64,000 bases of DNA from contig NZ_JACODZ010000011.1 in assembly GCF_014280965.1 (NCBI RefSeq), forward strand, positions 1 to 64,000, read 5' to 3'. Under the pieces are notes generated by a model. That model ran no database searches. It had not been told where the DNA came from and worked only from the letters and a program-made list of their open reading frames with translations. The position numbers and the translations under genes were made by a program. Shown piece by piece: positions 57,734-64,000 of the stretch (the first letter of the stretch is position 1; the number at the start of each line of letters is the position of its first letter). This stretch comes from Echinicola salinicaeni. Lineage in GTDB: Bacteria > Bacteroidota > Bacteroidia > Cytophagales > Cyclobacteriaceae.

Positions 57734-58996
57734 ATGAATCTAACTTTACCAGCTCATAGTTTATTGCCCAATTGGCTCTTGATATTAACAGTAGTGCTTG
57801 CTTTTTCTGCCTGTCAAGATCAAGTAGAAAGCACCTACACCTACGAAACAACATACCCTGTCTCTATTAAAACAAGTACTTTTAGAGCGATGAACGTCGG
57901 ACAAACCGAACCGCGTACGATTAATAAGACTGGCAAAATCTATATTTTTGGAAACTATTTATTCATCAGCGAACCCAATGAAGGAATCCATGTCATAGAC
58001 AATACTGATCCCAGCGCTCCAAGGAACCTTCTATTTCTTGAAATCCCAGGAACAGCCGACCTAGCCATCAATGACAATATTTTATATGCTGATAGCTATA
58101 TTGACCTTTTATCATTTGATATCAGTAACCCTTTTAATATCAAACTTATTGACAGGGAAGAAGATGTTTTCAGAAATCACTATAGCGCTATAGAAACAGG
58201 AGAGTTCACCATTTGGAAGGACACAGTCCTCACTTCAGAAAAGCCCTTTAGACCTTGGAACGGACCATTCTTTTTTGAAGCCGATGTATTAAGTTTTGCC
58301 AATAATAGTGATGGAGGCAATTATGGTCAGGGAGGCTCCATGGCAAGGTTCACTTTAGCCAATGGCCATTTGTATGCAGTGGACGAGCAAGACTTGAGAT
58401 TATTTGACATAAGCGAAAAAGAAAACCCTGAATTTGTAAAACAAATTCAGCTGGGGTGGGGAATTGAAACCATTTATCCATTCAAGGACAAATTATTTAT
58501 TGGCTCCACCACTGGTATGCATATTTACGATATTTCAGCACCTGCATCCCCGGAACAACTATCCGTATATGCCCACATTACCAGCTGTGATCCAGTAGTA
58601 GCCAATGATGATTATGCTTTTGTCACCCTTAGAAGTGGGAATTTTTGCCAACAGGGAGTAAACCTATTAGAGGTTTTGGATATCTCTAATCCTTCCCAAC
58701 CCAATTTATTGAAATCATACCCAATGCAAAACCCTCATGGACTTGGATTATCCGGTGAAAACCTTTTTGTCTGTGAAGGGCAGTTCGGTTTGAAAAGCTT
58801 TAAGGTAAATGATGTCATGAAAATTGATGAAAATCAAATGGAGCACTTGAAAAACCTTAACGCAATTGATCTAATCCCCGGTCCCAAATCTCTTATTGTT
58901 ATTGGAAACAATGTGATTTGCCAATATGATTACAGTACACCGAGCAAACTTGTTAAGCTCAGCTGCATGGAAATTGAAAAACAGGAACTGTACTAA
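57734..58996 (+). CDS. LVIVD-repeat lipoprotein, beta-propeller-like
   Basis: This 420-residue lipoprotein has a signal ending AFSAC (Cys27). The body is built of repeats of about 45 residues with the pattern (I/L)FxIS-(N/D)P, such as LLSFDISNPFNI, LRLFDISEKENP, MHIYDISAPASP and LEVLDISNPSQP, as in LVIVD proteins. Function is unknown. A barrel-like protein follows after 10 bp, and an ABC importer lies downstream. Confidence 0.85.
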   Translation: MNLTLPAHSLLPNWLLILTVVLAFSACQDQVESTYTYETTYPVSIKTSTFRAMNVGQTEPRTINKTGKIYIFGNYLFISEPNEGIHVIDNTDPSAPRNLLFLEIPGTADLAINDNILYADSYIDLLSFDISNPFNIKLIDREEDVFRNHYSAIETGEFTIWKDTVLTSEKPFRPWNGPFFFEADVLSFANNSDGGNYGQGGSMARFTLANGHLYAVDEQDLRLFDISEKENPEFVKQIQLGWGIETIYPFKDKLFIGSTTGMHIYDISAPASPEQLSVYAHITSCDPVVANDDYAFVTLRSGNFCQQGVNLLEVLDISNPSQPNLLKSYPMQNPHGLGLSGENLFVCEGQFGLKSFKVNDVMKIDENQMEHLKNLNAIDLIPGPKSLIVIGNNVICQYDYSTPSKLVKLSCMEIEKQELY

Positions 58997-59006
58997 TTTA
59001 AACTGC

Positions 59007-59609
59007 ATGACATTCGTTAATAAAACATTTAGTTGGATTGTTTTAACTCTGGTGATAACTCTTTTTTCAAGAGGAAGTGTCTTGGCTCAGGCACTTCCTT
59101 TCACCAACCATACGGAAATAGGCATTTTACAAAACAATCAATCATTAGGGCCCAACACATCTTTCACCTTCCAAACTTTCAATGGAGTAAAAGCCAATAA
59201 CTGGTTGAACATTGGCTTCACCACAGGCTTGGACAATTATAACAAAACTCTTATCATACCTTTTGCTTTGGGTGCCAGGGCTGTACTGCCCTCCGAGGGG
59301 AAGCTTTCTTTTTTAGGAGGCCTAGATACAGGAGTAGGAACTACACCATTCGAAAAAGACAGTCGTACCAATTGGACAGAAGGTGGCTTCCTACTTAACC
59401 CTATCATCGGTATGCTAATAAAAACAAAAGGCAAAGGCCAATTTAGCTTAAGCTTAGGATATAAAAGACAAGTGATCTCGAAGTCTGAAGGCACTTTGGA
59501 CCCTGGAAATACGAATGGAGACAATGGACTTCCTCCCGGCTACCGATCCATCTTTAAGGAAACATTCATTTATAATCGTGCATCTATTCGATTGGGAGTA
59601 TTTTTCTGA
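59007..59609 (+). CDS. Outer-membrane beta-barrel-like protein, unknown function
   Basis: This 200-residue protein has a signal peptide ending SVLAQA and amphipathic strands typical of small barrels (FSLSLGYKRQVI, final ASIRLGVFF). I start at ATG 59007; the frame extends upstream into the LVIVD gene but lacks a signal peptide there. The 10-bp gap indicates co-transcription with the LVIVD gene. Confidence 0.72.
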   Translation: MTFVNKTFSWIVLTLVITLFSRGSVLAQALPFTNHTEIGILQNNQSLGPNTSFTFQTFNGVKANNWLNIGFTTGLDNYNKTLIIPFALGARAVLPSEGKLSFLGGLDTGVGTTPFEKDSRTNWTEGGFLLNPIIGMLIKTKGKGQFSLSLGYKRQVISKSEGTLDPGNTNGDNGLPPGYRSIFKETFIYNRASIRLGVFF

Positions 59610-59613
59610 TAAG

Positions 59614-59644
59614 TTGCTAGATAAAAACCATAGATGTATTTTTG
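59614..59644 (+). promoter_or_regulatory. Bacteroidota-type promoter for the ABC importer
   Basis: TTG (59614-59616), a 20-bp spacer and TATTTTTG (59637-59644) match the consensus exactly. The start near 59651 gives a leader of about 60 nt. No cobalamin riboswitch is visible in it. Confidence 0.7.
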
Positions 59645-59713
59645 AGCTTAATTTTCAAGGGGCACAAGCCTCAATTCAAAGTTAACCAATCATTATTCTT
59701 AGGGTCCTAGTAC

Positions 59714-60853
59714 ATGTTAAGATCAAATTTGTCTCTTATTTTTATTCTTTTATTTGCTTTTGCCTGCTCCACAAAATCAAATAAAAACGAAGTCACTTCC
59801 TTAAAAGAAATCAAACTAGACCATGCAGTTGGGTTCAAAATTTTTCAGGGGGAGGGCTTCAAATTGGTCAAGGTCCAACATGGATTCCCTGGGGAACATG
59901 AGCCATTCAGTTATTTGGTAAAAGAGGCTGAAGATATTCAAGTCAACAAAAACCAATACAATGCTGTCATCGATGCTGATGTTCAAAAGATCATATTAAC
60001 TTCAACTACCCAAATCCCTCATTTGGACAGGCTGGACATAAGCGATAAACTCATTGCATTTCCCAATCTTGATTTAATTTCTTCAAAAGAAATCAGACAG
60101 CTGATCACTAATGGAAAAGTTGAAGAATTGGGCGGTGGCGCAAAATTCAATATCGAAAAAATATTGGATATCAATCCAGATTTAGTGGTCATCTCCACCC
60201 TAGGAGACAACCTAAAAGACCTTCAACTACTCAACAAAGCCCAGATACCCTATGTAATAAATGGAGACTATTTGGAACAACATCCTCTCGGCAGAGCTGA
60301 ATGGATAAAGTTTACAGGGGCACTCACAGGGAAACTGGAAGAAGCCACTGAATTATATAATGAAGTGAAAAACAATTACGTAAACCTCCGGGAAAGCATT
60401 CAGACAGCAAATCTTGACTACTTACCTAGCGTATTAAGTGGCAATATGTACAAGGACATTTGGTATGCACCAGCAGGAAATAACTGGGGAGCTATTTTCT
60501 TTGAAGATGCGGGCAGCGATTATATATTCAAGGAAGAGAAAAATTCAGGAAGCCTTCAACTCAGTTATGAATATGTATTGGACAAAGGCATCAATGCAGA
60601 TATATGGATCAGCACCGGGGAATTCACTAACCTCGAAAGCATGAAAAATGCTGACCAACGCTATACCCAGTTCAGATCTTTCCAAGAAGCTCAGGTATAT
60701 ACGTTCTCCCTCACCCGCGGAGCTACTGGAGGACTGGAATATTTTGAGCTAGGATATTCAAGGCCTGACATTATTTTAAAGGATTTGATAAAAATCTTTC
60801 ACCCTGAGCAATTACCTGACTACAAACCTTATTTTTACCAAAAACTAAACTAG
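59714..60853 (+). CDS. ABC transporter substrate-binding lipoprotein (BtuF/FecB class III)
   Basis: This is a periplasmic receptor for a siderophore, heme or cobamide. The 379 residues have a lipoprotein signal ending FAFAC (Cys18) and the class III layout of two lobes joined by a helix, with LDINPDLVVIS and the later GYSRPDIILKDLIKIFHPE. Ligand residues cannot be inferred. It heads an operon with the permease and ATPase. Confidence 0.93.
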   Translation: MLRSNLSLIFILLFAFACSTKSNKNEVTSLKEIKLDHAVGFKIFQGEGFKLVKVQHGFPGEHEPFSYLVKEAEDIQVNKNQYNAVIDADVQKIILTSTTQIPHLDRLDISDKLIAFPNLDLISSKEIRQLITNGKVEELGGGAKFNIEKILDINPDLVVISTLGDNLKDLQLLNKAQIPYVINGDYLEQHPLGRAEWIKFTGALTGKLEEATELYNEVKNNYVNLRESIQTANLDYLPSVLSGNMYKDIWYAPAGNNWGAIFFEDAGSDYIFKEEKNSGSLQLSYEYVLDKGINADIWISTGEFTNLESMKNADQRYTQFRSFQEAQVYTFSLTRGATGGLEYFELGYSRPDIILKDLIKIFHPEQLPDYKPYFYQKLN

Positions 60854-60862
60854 TCCCTGAGC

Positions 60863-61915
60863 TTGCAAGCTTCAAAAAAACATACCAGTCTATTAATTTT
60901 CTCTGGATCTTTCCTCGTCCTTTGCCTATTTCTGATCAATATCGCTGTTGGTTCAGTTCATATTCCATTCAATGAATTATTAGGAGCACTTTTAGGAAAC
61001 CCTATGGCTAAAACAAGCTGGAATACGATTCTCTTTGAATATAGAATCCCAAAAGCCTTAACAGCTATCATCATAGGTATATCGCTCTCTCTTAGCGGAC
61101 TACAAATGCAAACATTTTTTCGAAATCCATTGGCTGGCCCGTATGTTCTCGGCATTAGTTCTGGAGCAGGCTTAGGAGTCGCCATCTTAATTTTGGGAGG
61201 CAGTGCCTTTGGCTGGAACGTAGCCAACAATGCGGGAAACTACCTCACATGGGGTATTTGGGGAGTTATTATATCTGGAAGCTTAGGGGCCATTGCGATA
61301 CTATTATTAATGAGTCTGACAGCTTGGAAAATCAAGGACAGCATGACCTTGCTCATCATTGGATTGATGTTTGGGAGTGCCTCTGGAGCAATTGTAAGTG
61401 TCCTATCCTATTTCGGAAATGCCGAAGATCTAAAACTCTTCACCATCTGGTCTATGGGAAGCTTAGGAGGAATTAGTGGTATACAACTATATATATTATG
61501 TATGGTTTGCCTGGCAGGAACCATTCCTGTTTTACTTATGGTCAAATCTTATAATGCTATGCTGATGGGTGAAAGGTATGCTATAAGCATGGGAGTAAAC
61601 ATTAAGACACTAAGATGGACAATGATCATCAGCACGGGACTATTAGCTGGAAGCGCAACAGCTTTCTGTGGGCCTATTGCATTCATTGGAATTGCGGTCC
61701 CCCATTTGGCGAGAATGGTTTTTAGAACAGGAGATCACAAAATACTGTTTCCAGCATCAGCTTTGATCGGTGCTGCCTTTTTACTGGCAAGTGACGCCAT
61801 TAGTCAATTACCTGGATCTGCTGAAACCCTTCCAATCAATGTGATTACTTCACTTTTTGGAGCCCCTTTGGTTATTTGGTTAATTTTGAAGAGAAACTTT
61901 AGCAATGAATTTTAA
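60863..61915 (+). CDS. FecCD/BtuC-family ABC permease
   Basis: This is the inner-membrane channel of the importer. The 350 residues have about nine or ten TM helices, the FRNPLAGPYVLGISSGAGLG signature (near 92) and GPIAFIGIAVPHLARM with the coupling helix (near 271). The start is TTG (60863), since the first in-frame ATG lies after the first TM helix. The stop overlaps the ATPase ATG as TAATG. Confidence 0.95.
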   Translation: MQASKKHTSLLIFSGSFLVLCLFLINIAVGSVHIPFNELLGALLGNPMAKTSWNTILFEYRIPKALTAIIIGISLSLSGLQMQTFFRNPLAGPYVLGISSGAGLGVAILILGGSAFGWNVANNAGNYLTWGIWGVIISGSLGAIAILLLMSLTAWKIKDSMTLLIIGLMFGSASGAIVSVLSYFGNAEDLKLFTIWSMGSLGGISGIQLYILCMVCLAGTIPVLLMVKSYNAMLMGERYAISMGVNIKTLRWTMIISTGLLAGSATAFCGPIAFIGIAVPHLARMVFRTGDHKILFPASALIGAAFLLASDAISQLPGSAETLPINVITSLFGAPLVIWLILKRNFSNEF

Positions 61916-62910
61916 TGAAGGCTGAATCAACCATATTAGAGGGAAAACTGGTAAGTATCGGTTATACCAAAAGTAACAGCACCAATATTTTAGCAGAATC
62001 ACTATCCTTCCAGCTAAAAAAAGGAAAACTCACTTGCTTACTTGGCCCCAATGGGGTGGGCAAATCCACCTTGGTCAAAACCATACTGGGCCAAATCCCC
62101 AGTCTAAGTGGCGACATTTCATTTTTAAATAAAAACATCAACCATTATCCTGCCAAATCATTGGCTCAAAATATCAGTGTAGTACTCACTGACAAGATTA
62201 CCGGAGGGAACTTGACCGTTCAGCAACTGGTAAGTCTTGGAAGAACGCCATTCACCAACTGGTTAGGCAAGCTTACCCCGGAAGACAACAAAATTATCCT
62301 AGATGCCTTAAAAGCGACCAAAACCTATTACCTGAAAGATCAATTCATTTCTGAAATTAGCGATGGACAGTTGCAAAAAGTCATGATTGCGAGGGCACTT
62401 GCTCAGGACGGCAATCTAATTATTTTGGATGAGCCTACTGCTCATTTGGATTTGGTGAACCGCTACGAAATCATGCACTTACTTAGAGACATTACTCAAG
62501 AACAAGGAAAATCCATCCTAATTGTCACCCATGACCTGGACATAGCCATCGAAACAGCCGATGAGCTTTGGATCATGCAATGCGGTTCTCCCCTGCTTTG
62601 TGGAACACCTGAGGATTTAATCCTATCTGGTGGCATCAACCAATTATTGCCTAATGAACAACTTATTTATGATCCAGGGCTTGGAAAAATCAGACCTACC
62701 CAAATCTCTTCCTACCCCAATATTCAAGGACCAGACCATATCAAACAATGGTTAAAACTGGCGCTTCAAAAAAATCATATCCAACTCCCCGATGATCTGA
62801 AGATTGAAATCAAAGTATCCCCTTTAACCTTCAACCTTACCAAAAATCAATCTACACAGGTGGCCGATAATATAGAAAAAACCATACAGTTGATTCAGCA
62901 ACTCATTTAA
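61915..62910 (+). CDS. Metal/cobamide ABC transporter ATPase with C-terminal extension
   Basis: This is the ATPase partner of the FecCD permease. The 331 residues have Walker A GPNGVGKS (44-51), the signature ISDGQLQKV (148-156, SDGQ instead of SGGQ), Walker B LIILDEP (168-174) and the switch His206. It extends about 80 residues beyond the normal FepC/BtuD end (after about 250) into a region with no recognised domain. Confidence 0.93.
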   Translation: MKAESTILEGKLVSIGYTKSNSTNILAESLSFQLKKGKLTCLLGPNGVGKSTLVKTILGQIPSLSGDISFLNKNINHYPAKSLAQNISVVLTDKITGGNLTVQQLVSLGRTPFTNWLGKLTPEDNKIILDALKATKTYYLKDQFISEISDGQLQKVMIARALAQDGNLIILDEPTAHLDLVNRYEIMHLLRDITQEQGKSILIVTHDLDIAIETADELWIMQCGSPLLCGTPEDLILSGGINQLLPNEQLIYDPGLGKIRPTQISSYPNIQGPDHIKQWLKLALQKNHIQLPDDLKIEIKVSPLTFNLTKNQSTQVADNIEKTIQLIQQLI

Positions 62911-62970
62911 TTTGATTTTATAAAAACAGGCCTAACAGCCCTAAGAGCCAAGGAGAAAAAACTCAAACCA

Positions 62971-63004
62971 TAAACCCTATCTTTTTTATAGGGTTTTGTT
63001 TTTC
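62971..63004 (+). terminator. Terminator of the ABC importer operon
   Basis: AAACCCTAT (62972-62980) pairs with ATAGGGTTT (62988-62996), followed by TGTTTTT. Confidence 0.75.
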
Positions 63005-63021
63005 CTAAAACATTTTTCCAT

Positions 63022-63029
63022 TATATTTG
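63022..63029 (+). promoter_or_regulatory. -7 element of the MarR gene
   Basis: TATATTTG fits TAnnTTTG, 17 bp before the ATG. The nearest upstream TTG is 23 bp away. Confidence 0.45.
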
Positions 63030-63046
63030 TCATACTAATAATTGCG

Positions 63047-63478
63047 ATGACAAAAGAACAATTTAGTCAATATTCATTTTTGCTGGACAGAACAGCCAGA
63101 CGGGTAAAACAATATGCTCAGCAAAAATTTAAAAGTGGTGATTTTGACGTAACGGTTGACCAATGGCTCATACTCAAGCGACTTGCAGACCATGAGTCCT
63201 TAAGTCAAACGGAATTGGCTAGTTTGGTCTTCAAGGATCAACCAACTTTAACTAGAATTATTGACATCCTTTGTAAAAAAGGATATACAGAAAGGCGCCC
63301 AAATCCTGCCGACAGAAGGAGTTTCCAAATAGTACTCACCAAGGAAGGACAGGAAAAAGTGGAGGAGCTCAAGCCAAAAATCTCATTGATCAGGGAAAAG
63401 GCTTGGGAAAAATTAAACGAGAATGATTTTGAGGAATTCAAAAGAATTCTCAATACGATATACACCAATTTAGAATAG
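63047..63478 (+). CDS. MarR-family transcriptional regulator
   Basis: This 143-residue winged-helix repressor or activator has the recognition region SQTELASLVFKDQPTLTRIIDILCKKG and the wing RRPNPADRRSFQIVLTKEG. No redox Cys pair is seen; there is one Cys near the DNA-binding helix. I start at ATG 63047, just after a -7 element. The reductase gene directly downstream is a plausible target. Confidence 0.92.
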   Translation: MTKEQFSQYSFLLDRTARRVKQYAQQKFKSGDFDVTVDQWLILKRLADHESLSQTELASLVFKDQPTLTRIIDILCKKGYTERRPNPADRRSFQIVLTKEGQEKVEELKPKISLIREKAWEKLNENDFEEFKRILNTIYTNLE

Positions 63479-63514
63479 TTTTAAATAACTCATGGAATTG
63501 GCTGATTTCCTATT

Positions 63515-63522
63515 TATATTTG
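63515..63522 (+). promoter_or_regulatory. -7 element of the ferredoxin reductase gene
   Basis: TATATTTG fits TAnnTTTG and gives a leader of about 50 nt. No TTG sits at the ideal distance. Confidence 0.45.
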
Positions 63523-63544
63523 CACGAAAAATCGGACAATTCAC

Positions 63545-63559
63545 CTTGCAGCATGCAAG
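63545..63559 (+). promoter_or_regulatory. Palindrome in the reductase leader, possible operator
   Basis: CTTGCA (63545-63550) and TGCAAG (63554-63559) form a perfect inverted repeat around GCA, between the -7 element and the start codon. A MarR-type repressor could bind here; this is inference. Confidence 0.35.
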
Positions 63560-63577
63560 TAAATATTAATTCATACC

Positions 63578-64000
63578 ATGATAACAACTGACATTTGCAT
63601 CATCGGAGCCGGACCAGTAGGATTATTCACAGTATTTGAAGCAGGCTTGCTAAAAATGCGTTGTCACCTGGTCGACGCATTACCTCAGGTAGGTGGACAG
63701 CTCTCAGAGATATATCCGCAAAAACCTATTTATGACATTCCTGGTTATCCTGAAGTTAAAGCTCAGGAGTTGGTGGACAACCTAATGAAACAAATTGAAC
63801 CTTTTGACCCAACTTTTACCCTTGGGGAAAGAGTGGATCATTTGACCAAGCAGGACGATGGTTCTTTTGTATTGACCACTAGTGACAAAACAAAAATCCA
63901 TGCACAGGTAATCGTTATTGCTGGTGGCCTTGGATGTTTCGAGCCTAGAAAACCAGTTCTGGAAAACCTTGAAAACTTTGAAGGAAAAGGTATCACTTAT
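63578..64000 (+). CDS. Ferredoxin-NADP reductase, TrxR-like type 2 (partial, cut by window edge)
   Basis: It transfers electrons between NADPH and ferredoxin or flavodoxin via FAD. The visible 141 codons start at ATG 63578 with the FAD-binding GAGPVGLF, then LVDALPQVGGQL, YPQKPIYDIPGYPEV and VIAGGLGCFEPRKP. There is no CxxC in this stretch, which favours the YumC-type reductase over thioredoxin reductase. The NADPH domain lies beyond the window. The MarR gene upstream may regulate it. Confidence 0.9.
   Translation, partial: MITTDICIIGAGPVGLFTVFEAGLLKMRCHLVDALPQVGGQLSEIYPQKPIYDIPGYPEVKAQELVDNLMKQIEPFDPTFTLGERVDHLTKQDDGSFVLTTSDKTKIHAQVIVIAGGLGCFEPRKPVLENLENFEGKGITY

Noticed and set aside
59645-59713. 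Cobalamin riboswitch upstream of the BtuF-like gene
   Set aside because: The leader is only about 60 nt and lacks the B12-box and the needed stems.

Overview
This window is chromosomal DNA from a member of the Bacteroidota, most likely a marine or soil Cytophagales (Cyclobacteriaceae-like). The evidence is a SusC/SusD pair, a subtilase with a type IX secretion (T9SS) sorting tail, Bacteroidota-type promoters (TTG-N19/20-TAnnTTTG), almost no Shine-Dalgarno sequences, and Bacteroidota-restricted families such as DUF4924. This is inference from gene content; no search was run. Most of the window is housekeeping. I see no prophage, insertion sequence, CRISPR array, rRNA or integrative element.

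Layout. 1-0.5 kb: no gene, with a degenerate AT-rich repeat. 0.6-5.1 kb (minus strand): rel, a Fur-family regulator, a STAS anti-anti-sigma protein and purA. 5.4-8.9 kb (plus): tRNA-Leu(UAG), then trigger factor, clpP and clpX. 8.9-10.6 kb (minus): lpxB and queD. 10.7-20.3 kb (minus): an export and nutrient-uptake region with an exported unknown coupled to a T9SS subtilase, then a SusC-SusD-lipoprotein operon. 20.7-26.2 kb (minus): a TPR/propeller/OmpA protein, queE, folD and lepA. 26.4-34.2 kb: DUF4924, an SF1 helicase, acpH, an M42 peptidase, a long PurF-like enzyme and murI. 34.6-39.2 kb: a small lipoprotein and a convergent pair of a sigma-54 response regulator and a hybrid histidine kinase. 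39.3-43.0 kb (minus): a membrane protein, cystathionine beta-synthase, pyrB and pyrR. 43.2-49.9 kb: an exported unknown, a PolX-like PHP protein, a cold-shock protein, SixA, an SDR and hslU. 50.2-55.3 kb (minus): lon, rseP and dxr. 55.7-57.6 kb (plus): HtrA and an HI0074-family protein. 57.7-62.9 kb (plus): an LVIVD lipoprotein, a beta-barrel-like protein and a complete metal/cobamide-type ABC importer. 63.0 kb to the end: a MarR regulator and the start of a TrxR-like ferredoxin-NADP reductase, cut by the window edge.

Themes. Proteostasis is heavily represented (tig, clpPX, hslU, lon, htrA, rseP). Nucleotide metabolism is also common (purA, PurF-like, pyrBR, folD). The envelope and export genes fit a T9SS-using, SusCD-using scavenger of polymers, perhaps peptides here. 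The items most worth a second look are: the PolX-like protein, whose polymerase catalytic acids appear to be lost while the PHP site is kept; the exported unknown coupled to the T9SS subtilase; the LVIVD/barrel genes beside the ABC importer, whose ATPase has a C-terminal extension; the orphan HI0074 protein; and the unusual non-coding hairpins, DnaA-box-like sites and possible sigma-54 promoter at 34.2-35.3 kb. No clearly new multi-gene defence or mobile system was found.
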